Source: Winogradskyella sp046545555
GTDB lineage: Bacteria > Bacteroidota > Bacteroidia > Flavobacteriales > Flavobacteriaceae
DNA: 64,000 bases
Direction of reading: 5' to 3'
Assembly (NCBI RefSeq): GCF_046545555.1
Contig: NZ_JBHZTH010000001.1
Location: forward strand, 1,364,001-1,428,000
The position numbers and the translations under genes were made by a program. The first letter of the stretch is position 1. Each line of letters starts with the position of its first letter. Positions 36,301-43,022 of the stretch are shown piece by piece. A model generated the notes under the pieces. It worked only from the letters and a program-made list of their open reading frames with translations. It ran no database searches and was not told the DNA's origin.

Positions 36301-36640
36301 AACTGGCTGCTTTGATTTATCTAATCCTATTTCAGTAACACGATTAACGGGAACTGATTGTGACGTTTTAAGTATAAATGATATAAGCTCTAATTTTGAT
36401 TTTAGCGTTTATCCGAATCCTGCAAAAGATTCTGTTAATATTAATTTCAATGGAAATAGTGTTTTAGACTTAAATGTTCAATTATTTGATGTTCTTGGAA
36501 AGGAAGTTTATAGTAGGCCATTATCAACACAGGGAACTATGACTATAGATATTAGTAATCTAGAAAATGGGACTTACTTTATGAATATTATTGATATAAC
36601 TTCTGGAAACAGAATTGTAAAGCGCATAATTAAAAATTAA
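33316..36640 (+). CDS. Large secreted repeat protein with type IX sorting domain (interrupted by assembly gap)
   Basis: The gene is split here only by 100 N at 34244-34343; the reading frame shifts across it because the N-run length is arbitrary. A signal peptide (ends LETSAQG) leads to a domain of about 140 residues like a lamin-tail beta-sandwich (LTISNTGTGMVDLTNYWLCL). At least eight Cys-containing repeats of 112-116 residues follow, each with EIC, GVCDIWYLRY and GCFDLSNPISVTR. The end is a type A T9SS sorting domain (FSVYPNPAKDSV ... LENGTYFMNI ... RIIKN). It is probably exported through the outer membrane and attached to the surface, perhaps an adhesin. It sits between mreB and purH; its ATG may be the first or second Met. 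Confidence 0.88.
33841..34990 (+). repeat. Type A tandem repeats, 348 bp (116 residues)
   Basis: Units begin at 33841, 34189 and 34643, with one broken by the gap. Each encodes the VDGIDVEFDASVPRFGTNAS block and an APAGGFVLEGAGPG-like segment. The unit after the gap and the next one are almost identical in DNA, including silent positions, so they arose by recent duplication or conversion. Confidence 0.9.
34244..34343. other. Assembly gap (100 N)
   Basis: Exactly 100 N. The left flank ends, and the right flank begins, at nearly the same place in the 348-bp repeat unit: the six bases gagaag occur on both sides. The true missing length should be a multiple of 348 minus 6, or the flanks simply overlap; either restores the reading frame. 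Confidence 0.97.
34991..36343 (+). repeat. Type B tandem repeats, 336 bp (112 residues)
   Basis: Units start at 34991 (363 bp, with an added LTGTDCNMICDAQ linker), 35354, 35690 and 36026. They share the DDLIEVEFVDMSVLSGDSS block and replace the longer A-type segment with SGPFNLEGA. The 35354 and 35690 units are nearly identical in DNA; the last unit is the most diverged (ETVRSGDSFAWVITDNATG). Confidence 0.9.
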
Positions 36641-36658
36641 AAATAAATTTATTGTTAA

Positions 36659-36687
36659 AAAAAGAGCACCATTTTGGTGCTCTTTTT
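36659..36687. terminator. Bidirectional intrinsic terminator
   Basis: A perfect 12-bp stem (AAAAAGAGCACC / GGTGCTCTTTTT) with a 5-base loop between the convergent repeat-protein gene and purH. Confidence 0.85.
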
Positions 36688-36704
36688 AATTTATATATAT
36701 CTTT

Positions 36705-38234
36705 TTAATGTTTAAAATGTCGTGTTCCTGTCATTACCATAGCTACATTATTAGCGTTGCAATAATCAATACTTAATTGATCTTTTATAGATCCACCTGG
36801 TTGAATTACAGCAGAAATACCAGCATTATCTGCAATCTCCACGCAGTCTGGAAAAGGGAAAAAAGCATCGCTTGCCATAACTGCTCCTTCTAAATTAAAA
36901 TTGAAGGATTTTGCTTTATGAATCGCTTGGTTTAATGCATCAACACGGCTTGTTTGCCCAGTGCCACTCGCACATAATTGTTTGTTTTTGGCCAAGACTA
37001 TTGTATTCGATTTTGTGTGCTTACAAATTTTGGAGGCAAAGATTAGATCTTCTAACTCGCCAGCACTAGCTGTTTTGTTAGTTACAGGTTTTAAACCTTC
37101 AACCGTATCTGTGATCTTATTTCTATCCTGTACTAAAACACCATTAAGACAACTTCTTACGTTGGTTTTCGGCATTTCTATGTCTTTCAAGATTAATAGT
37201 ATTCTATTCTTTTTACCTTTTAAAATTTCTAAAGCCTCATCTGAAAATGAAGGTGCAATAACAACTTCACAGAATAGTTTATGAATCTCATTTGCTGTAG
37301 AAGAGTCAATTTCTGTATTACTAATTAAAACCCCTCCAAAGGCAGAGACGGGATCACCTGCCAACGCGTCTACATAAGCTTGATGAATCGTATCACGTTG
37401 TGATAAACCACATGCATTATTGTGTTTGAGCACTGCAAAAGTTGGTGCATCATTTTTAAATTCTAACATAAGGTTAACAGCGGCATCAACATCTAGAAGA
37501 TTGTTATAGCTCAATTCTTTACCGTGTAATTTTGTGAAGATATCATCGAAATTTCCGAAAAAGAATCCTTTTTGATGGGGATTTTCCCCATATCTTAAAA
37601 CTTTACCATTAGTCTCAGATATTTTTAAAGATGCTATTTCGTGGTTTTTATTGAAATAATTAAATATAGCGGAATCATAGTGTGAAGACACATTAAATGC
37701 TTTTGCTGCAAAATGTTTTCTGTCATCTTCAGATGTTTCACCGTTTTTTGTCTCGAGAAGTTCTAAGAATTCTGCGTAATCTTCAACTGAAGATACGCAA
37801 GTAACATCTGCATAATTTTTCGCAGCTGCTCTTATCAACGAAATGCCACCAATATCAATTTTTTCAATAATATCTTGATTGCTTGCTCCAGAAGCAACTG
37901 TTTTTTCAAAAGGATAGAGGTCAACAATAACTAAATCTATTTGCGGAATTTCAAATTCTGCTAATTCAGCAACATCACCTTCATGATTTTGACGATTTAA
38001 AATACCTCCAAACACTTTAGGGTGCAATGTTTTTACACGGCCACCAAGTATTGATGGGTAAGACGTTACATCTTCTACAGGTACGACTTCAATTCCTAGA
38101 TCTTTAATAAATTTTTCTGTTCCACCTGTAGAATAAATAGTGACATTGAGGTCATTTAGTTTTTTTACAATTGGTGCTAATCCATCTTTACTAAAAACAG
38201 AGATTAGTGCAGATGACATAGTTTTGTTGCTCAT
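36705..38234 (-). CDS. purH: Bifunctional AICAR transformylase/IMP cyclohydrolase
   Basis: Catalyses the last two steps of IMP synthesis. The IMP cyclohydrolase half has ALISVFSKDGLAPIVKKL, IYSTGGTEKFI, GGRVKTLHPKVFGGIL and VVDLYPFEKTV. The transformylase half has RYGENPHQKGFF, LKHNNACGLSQRD, FGGVLISN and SDAFFPFPDCVEIA. I place the start at the ATG 38234-38232 (MSNKTMSSAL), as the upstream 16 codons have no family resemblance; this gives 509 residues. In many flavobacteria purH directly precedes mreB; here the repeat-protein gene lies between them. Confidence 0.97.
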   Translation of the reverse strand: MSNKTMSSALISVFSKDGLAPIVKKLNDLNVTIYSTGGTEKFIKDLGIEVVPVEDVTSYPSILGGRVKTLHPKVFGGILNRQNHEGDVAELAEFEIPQIDLVIVDLYPFEKTVASGASNQDIIEKIDIGGISLIRAAAKNYADVTCVSSVEDYAEFLELLETKNGETSEDDRKHFAAKAFNVSSHYDSAIFNYFNKNHEIASLKISETNGKVLRYGENPHQKGFFFGNFDDIFTKLHGKELSYNNLLDVDAAVNLMLEFKNDAPTFAVLKHNNACGLSQRDTIHQAYVDALAGDPVSAFGGVLISNTEIDSSTANEIHKLFCEVVIAPSFSDEALEILKGKKNRILLILKDIEMPKTNVRSCLNGVLVQDRNKITDTVEGLKPVTNKTASAGELEDLIFASKICKHTKSNTIVLAKNKQLCASGTGQTSRVDALNQAIHKAKSFNFNLEGAVMASDAFFPFPDCVEIADNAGISAVIQPGGSIKDQLSIDYCNANNVAMVMTGTRHFKH

Positions 38235-38380
38235 AATGTTGTGTTGTGATTTTTTCGATGTTGCAAAAATAAACATATTCATCAGTTAAATCTCGATGAA
38301 AAAACGAGTTTCTTTAAGTTTTTTGTAACAATAGATTGTTGAAAACGTCCTATCTTTAAATTGTTTTAAAACAACCAATC

Positions 38381-39631
38381 ATGCTTGTCTATTTAAGAGT
38401 GTTTAGAGAGAGTTTTTCATTTGCAATTAATGCACTTAGAAATAACAAATTGCGAACTTTTTTATCACTTTTGGGTGTTACAGTTGGTATTTTCTCAATT
38501 ATAGGTGTTTTAGCAGCTGTAGATTCTTTAGACCGTTATATAAAAGATAATTTATCAGGCTTAGATAAGAATACCATGTATCTCACTAAATTTTCATTTG
38601 GTCCGACAGATGTACCTCGTTGGAAACGTGACAATTTTCCTCAAACAGAGCATGATGATTTTGATTTTGTAAGACGAAATGTCCCAGATATTGAAGCAGC
38701 TGCATATATTATTTTTGGAGGAAATGAAACTATTCGTTATCAAGCAGAAACAGTTTCTGGTGTTGGTGTGGACGCGGTTTCTAATGAGATATACGAAATA
38801 GAAGATTTTAAGGTAGAGCAAGGACGATTTTATGGTGAGGCAGAATCAGAATCGGGCGCTCCGGTTATAGTTTTGGGGCATACTATTGCAGAAAATTTAT
38901 TTGGTAATTCTAATCCATTAGGAAAAAAAGTTAGGGTTTACGGTAGAAAGTTATCTGTAATTGGTGTTTTGAAAAAGTTTGGTACAAGTATATTTGACTC
39001 TCCAGACGAAAAGGCTTTTGTACCAGCAAATTTCGTAAGACGTTTTAAAAATGGAGGCGTGAATGGATTGCCAGGCGCTATTATTATAAAGCCAGATTCA
39101 GACGTAGAAATTTCCTCATTTGAACAAGTTTTAAAACAAAAGTTTAGAGCTTTTAGAGGACTTAAAGCAGATGAAGATGATAATTTTTTTGTAAATAAAA
39201 TTTCTGGCTTTGTAAGTGCTGTTGAAGGTGTAATATCTGGTATGAATTTAATAGGATGGATCATCAGTGGATTCTCATTATTAGTAGGAGGTTTTGGTAT
39301 CGCCAATATTATGTTTGTTAGTGTGAAAGAACGCACCAATCTTATCGGTATTCAAAAATCTTTGGGTGCTAAGAACAGATTTATCTTATTTCAATTTTTG
39401 TTTGAAGCTGTCGTACTCGCCGTTGTTGGTGGCTTAGTAGGTTTGTTTTTGGTATGGATAATTGCATTAATAATGTCCAATTTTACGGGTGATTTTAAAT
39501 TTGTACTTTCATTTGGTAATATGTTTTTAGGTTTTATGCTTTCTACGATAATTGGATTAATTGCAGGTGTGATTCCTGCAATATCTGCATCGAAATTAGA
39601 TCCTGTAGAAGCTATTAGAACAGGAATGTAA
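38381..39631 (+). CDS. MacB/FtsX-type ABC transporter permease, copy 1
   Basis: A 416-residue protein with an N-terminal membrane helix (LRTFLSLLGVTVGIFSIIGVLAAVDSL), a MacB-type periplasmic domain of about 230 residues, and three C-terminal helices with the FtsX motif region (LVGGFGIANIMFVSVKERTNLIGIQKSLGA). It ends SKLDPVEAIRTGM, as most such permeases do. These proteins couple cytosolic ATP use to periplasmic movement, often for lipoprotein or peptide export. No ATPase or membrane-fusion gene is adjacent. Confidence 0.92.
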   Translation: MLVYLRVFRESFSFAINALRNNKLRTFLSLLGVTVGIFSIIGVLAAVDSLDRYIKDNLSGLDKNTMYLTKFSFGPTDVPRWKRDNFPQTEHDDFDFVRRNVPDIEAAAYIIFGGNETIRYQAETVSGVGVDAVSNEIYEIEDFKVEQGRFYGEAESESGAPVIVLGHTIAENLFGNSNPLGKKVRVYGRKLSVIGVLKKFGTSIFDSPDEKAFVPANFVRRFKNGGVNGLPGAIIIKPDSDVEISSFEQVLKQKFRAFRGLKADEDDNFFVNKISGFVSAVEGVISGMNLIGWIISGFSLLVGGFGIANIMFVSVKERTNLIGIQKSLGAKNRFILFQFLFEAVVLAVVGGLVGLFLVWIIALIMSNFTGDFKFVLSFGNMFLGFMLSTIIGLIAGVIPAISASKLDPVEAIRTGM

Positions 39632-39713
39632 ATTGTGTTTTATTTTTTTTAAGCCTTTTTTAATACCTTAATATTTGAAAGCGTTTATCTTTATACATAA
39701 TTAGAGATGGTAT

Positions 39714-40967
39714 ATGCTTGTATATTTACGCTTATTAAAAGAGAGTTTTTCCTTTGCAATAAATGCGCTTCGCAATAATAAACTAAGAACATTTTTGTCA
39801 CTTTTAGGAGTTACAGTTGGTATATTTTCTATTATCGCTGTATTGGCTGCAGTAGATTCTTTAGATAAAACCATAACATCACAGTTAAGTTCTTTAGATA
39901 GTAATACAATGTATGTTGTTAACAGGTCTTTTGGACCAACTGATGTACCACGTTGGCAAAGAGAAACGTTTGATCAAATTTCATACAATGAATATAAAAA
40001 TTTAAAATCATCATTACCTAATGCAGAGCATGTTGCTTTTCAATTAGGTGTGAGACGGGAGAATATTAGGTATGAGTCTGAATTAGTTAGCGGTGTAAAT
40101 ACAGTTGTTGTATCAAATGAATTTACAGATATTCAGGTTTTAGAATTTGAAAAAGGACGATTTTATAATGAGTCTGAATCCAATTCAGGAAAGGCAGTAG
40201 TTGTTATTGGTTCAGAAATAGCTAAATCTCTTTTTGGTCAATTCGAACCTATTGGTAAAAAGGTAAGACTTTATGGTCAAAAGTTTACCGTAATTGGTGT
40301 TGTGAAAAAGGAGGGGTCTGGTTTGTTGGGAGATAGTAATGACGTTTCTATTTTTTTACCAGCCAATTACGTAAGAAATAGATTTGGTGATAACAACCCA
40401 AATATGTTAGCTATAGTTATTATAAAACCCGAAAAGGAAGCTGATATAGATGCTTTAAAGGCTGATGTAACTCAAATTATGAGAAACAAACGAGGGCTAA
40501 AGCCAGATGAGATTGATACTTTTTTTATAAATATTATAGCAGGTTTGCAAGGAGCGATAGATACTATGCTTGGTACCATGAACCTCATTGGTTGGGTAAT
40601 TAGTGGTTTCTCGTTATTAGTAGGTGGCTTTGGTATTGCTAACATAATGTTTGTTAGTGTAAAGGAGCGTACAAACCTCATTGGTATTCAGAAATCATTA
40701 GGAGCAAAAAATAAATTCATTCTTTTTCAGTTCTTATTCGAAGCTGTTATATTAGCCATAGTTGGCGGTATAGTAGGCTTGCTATTAGTATGGATAGGCA
40801 CTATAATAGGTAGCGGATTAACTGAAGATTTTGAATTTGTATTGTCACCTACAAATATGTTAATAGGATTTGGAATTTCATTTTTAATTGGGTTAGTTTC
40901 AGGAGTTATTCCAGCACTGACGGCGTCACGTTTAGACCCTGTTGAGGCAATTAGAACAGGTATGTAA
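39714..40967 (+). CDS. MacB/FtsX-type ABC transporter permease, copy 2
   Basis: A 417-residue paralogue of the gene 83 bases upstream, with the same membrane layout and almost the same ends (N-terminal FAINALRNNKLRTFLSLLG; C-terminal RLDPVEAIRTGM). The periplasmic domains differ more, mainly after the shared FGPTDVPRW. The pair looks like an ancient tandem duplication that could form a heterodimer. The ATPase is expected elsewhere in the genome. Confidence 0.92.
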   Translation: MLVYLRLLKESFSFAINALRNNKLRTFLSLLGVTVGIFSIIAVLAAVDSLDKTITSQLSSLDSNTMYVVNRSFGPTDVPRWQRETFDQISYNEYKNLKSSLPNAEHVAFQLGVRRENIRYESELVSGVNTVVVSNEFTDIQVLEFEKGRFYNESESNSGKAVVVIGSEIAKSLFGQFEPIGKKVRLYGQKFTVIGVVKKEGSGLLGDSNDVSIFLPANYVRNRFGDNNPNMLAIVIIKPEKEADIDALKADVTQIMRNKRGLKPDEIDTFFINIIAGLQGAIDTMLGTMNLIGWVISGFSLLVGGFGIANIMFVSVKERTNLIGIQKSLGAKNKFILFQFLFEAVILAIVGGIVGLLLVWIGTIIGSGLTEDFEFVLSPTNMLIGFGISFLIGLVSGVIPALTASRLDPVEAIRTGM

Positions 40968-40975
40968 TACTACTA

Positions 40976-41434
40976 TTAAGAAATAAGTTTTGAGACTTCT
41001 TTACAAACAAACTCTAAAAAGCGCTCATCGGCCTCATTAAAAGGATCTGGTGTATTGGAATCAATATCAATTTGACCGATATTTTCGCCATTTACAAAAA
41101 TCGGAATAACAATTTCAGCTTTAACCGTTATGCTACAGGCAATATAATTATCTTGTGCAGCTACATCTGGTACTACAAAATTTTGATTACTCACTGCAAC
41201 TTGCCCACAAATGCCTTTACCAAAAGGAATTATAGTGTGGTCCGTAGGTTCACCTACATAAGGGCCTAGTTTTAATTCATCTTTGTCACCGTTTTTAAAG
41301 TAAAAACCTACCCAATTATAATAATTAATATTAGTTTCTAAGATTTCGCAAATCTTTAATAAACGCTCGTCAACTGTGAGCTGAGATTGTACTATAATAT
41401 TTTTTATTTTAGGTTTTAATTCTTGTAGTGTCAT
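40976..41434 (-). CDS. GAF-domain protein, free methionine-R-sulfoxide reductase-like
   Basis: A 152-residue single GAF domain with the fRMsr layout: YNWVGFYF, LKLGPYVGEP, FGKGICGQVA (Cys76), VVPDV, NYIACSITVKAEIVIPI (Cys100), and GQIDIDSN. In the characterised E. coli-type enzyme three cysteines take part; two are kept, while the first is replaced in the GEPTDHTIIPFG segment. It may still reduce free methionine-R-sulfoxide with a changed thiol relay, or only bind a ligand. Convergent with the permease pair, 8 bases apart. Confidence 0.8.
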   Translation of the reverse strand: MTLQELKPKIKNIIVQSQLTVDERLLKICEILETNINYYNWVGFYFKNGDKDELKLGPYVGEPTDHTIIPFGKGICGQVAVSNQNFVVPDVAAQDNYIACSITVKAEIVIPIFVNGENIGQIDIDSNTPDPFNEADERFLEFVCKEVSKLIS

Positions 41435-41520
41435 AGATTTTCAAAACTTTTGGTAAAAGTATTTAAAATGCACAATTATAAATTACAGTTTTTATAAATT
41501 TAACATCAAACTAACATTGC

Positions 41521-42072
41521 TTGAAGGCTTTATTAAAACAATACAAACTCGTTATTAAATTTATTCTCACTTTTTTAGTGGTTTATGCAGTTTTGACCAT
41601 TGGATATAATTTATATTTAAATCTTTCCGATGGCTCGAAGTTTTACCCAGATTACTTAACTAACTTAGTAGCAGAACAAACTAATTCCTTACTAAATGGA
41701 ATTGGTTACAACGCAAATATTTTACCACATGCCAATGAACCTTCGATGAAAGTTATTATTAATGGTAAATATGTTGCTAGAGTTATTGAGGGTTGCAACG
41801 CTATTAGTATCATCATATTATTTTTATCTTTTATTATTGCGTTTGCAGGCAAGTTTAAAACCACACTGTTTTATTGTGTTGCTGGAAGTATAATAATATA
41901 TGTTTTCAACCTATTTAGAATTGTTGTTTTATCCCTAGGTCTCTATCATTATCCATGGAGAAAAGAAATGTTGCATAATGTTATTTTTCCATTACTTATT
42001 TATGGTACCGTTTTTATTTTATGGATGATTTGGGTGAATCGTTTTTCAAAAAACACAAAAAGTCATGCCTAA
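41521..42072 (+). CDS. xrtF: Exosortase family protein XrtF
   Basis: A 183-residue integral membrane transpeptidase-like protein of the exosortase/archaeosortase superfamily. The catalytic triad is visible: Cys92 in IEGCNAISI, Arg133 in NLFRIVVLS, and His152 in MLHNVIFPLLI. About four helices. The start is a TTG: an in-frame stop lies just upstream and the next ATG is at residue 76, within the domain. XrtF is the Flavobacteria-type short exosortase and is always followed, as here, by a small membrane partner. No obvious sorting-signal target is nearby. Confidence 0.92.
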   Translation: MKALLKQYKLVIKFILTFLVVYAVLTIGYNLYLNLSDGSKFYPDYLTNLVAEQTNSLLNGIGYNANILPHANEPSMKVIINGKYVARVIEGCNAISIIILFLSFIIAFAGKFKTTLFYCVAGSIIIYVFNLFRIVVLSLGLYHYPWRKEMLHNVIFPLLIYGTVFILWMIWVNRFSKNTKSHA

Positions 42073-42493
42073 ATTAACAAGATATATAGTAATTGTGCTT
42101 TTGCTAGTGGTGTTGATTCTAATACGCGCTTTTGAAGATGTCTTATTTTATGATCCCTATCTTACTTTTTTTGAGAATGATTATCTTTATATAGATAATC
42201 CAAGACGAGAGGTTTTTAAACTTGTTTTTTTTACTAGTTTGCGATATCTGCTTAATACATTAGCTTCATTAGGTATACTATATTTATTGTTTCAAGATAA
42301 GAGTATAATTAAATTTGCAATTTTAGTTTATGTTATTTCTTATATATTATTACTAATTCCATTTTTATATTTTGTTGTTAATCCAAGGCAAGCGGATTAC
42401 TATTTATTCTTTAACATTAGACGTTTTTTAATACAGCCTCTGCTTTTAATTCTCTTATTACCTGCGTTTTATTATCATAAGCTTAAACGTTAA
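42065..42493 (+). CDS. Exosortase F-associated membrane protein
   Basis: A 142-residue protein with four hydrophobic helices. FEDVLFYDPYLTFFEND and RREVFKLVFFTSLRYLLNTLASL with NIRRFLIQPLLL are typical of the small protein found next to xrtF. Overlaps the xrtF end by 8 bases, so translation is coupled. It presumably helps XrtF or its substrate in the inner membrane; no activity is known. Confidence 0.88.
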   Translation: MPKLTRYIVIVLLLVVLILIRAFEDVLFYDPYLTFFENDYLYIDNPRREVFKLVFFTSLRYLLNTLASLGILYLLFQDKSIIKFAILVYVISYILLLIPFLYFVVNPRQADYYLFFNIRRFLIQPLLLILLLPAFYYHKLKR

Positions 42494-42543
42494 TTGTTGT
42501 TTAAATTAAGTTACTTTTTTTAAGTATTTCTTAAATTTGCACT

Positions 42544-42951
42544 GTGCAATATAAGTTAGTACATAAACTAGTTGGGTCAATACTATCATTTTTAGTATTG
42601 TTTTCTACAATGTCTTTTACTGTAGAAAAGCACTATTGTGGCGAAAATTTAGTCGATACATCCTTGTTTTCTGAATCGAAAAAATGTGGAGGTATGGATG
42701 TTTCTGATTCTAATTATGTTAAAAAGCCATGTTGCGAGGATACTGTGGATATTGTTAAAGGACAAGATGAACTTAATACCATAGAATTTCTAAAAATTAA
42801 TACATCACAAGAGCTTATACTACTGGCTTATGGATTAACGTATTCATGTTTTTTTGAAAGTTTACCTAAACTTATAATACCTCATAAAGATTATTCTCCA
42901 CCTAATCTCATCAAAGACATACAAGTCTTAGATGAGACTTACTTAATTTGA
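42544..42951 (+). CDS. HYC_CC_PP family protein
   Basis: A 135-residue secreted or anchored protein with a GTG start and a hydrophobic N-terminus (LVGSILSFLVLFSTMSF). It shows the three motifs that name the family: KHYCGENLVD, KKPCCED and YSPPNL. A CGG is between. Cys and His spacing suggests metal binding. It lies directly ahead of the TonB-dependent receptor gene, with an HMA protein gene after, so a role in metal (probably copper) uptake or sensing is plausible. A TAAATTTG element lies at 42532-42539, so close to the GTG that the start codon deserves checking. Confidence 0.8.
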   Translation: MQYKLVHKLVGSILSFLVLFSTMSFTVEKHYCGENLVDTSLFSESKKCGGMDVSDSNYVKKPCCEDTVDIVKGQDELNTIEFLKINTSQELILLAYGLTYSCFFESLPKLIIPHKDYSPPNLIKDIQVLDETYLI

Positions 42952-43022
42952 TTTATAGATAACTCTTAAAATAATAGTGAACATAATTGTGCACTAAATT
43001 ATTATATCTATAAATAAAATAA

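Noticed and set aside
33841..36343. Tandem repeats as a possible CRISPR or satellite array
   Set aside because: Units are 336-363 bp, coding, in frame and without unique spacers.
38235..38282. Upstream start for purH
   Set aside because: The 16 extra codons have no resemblance to the family; the second ATG gives the usual MSNK start.
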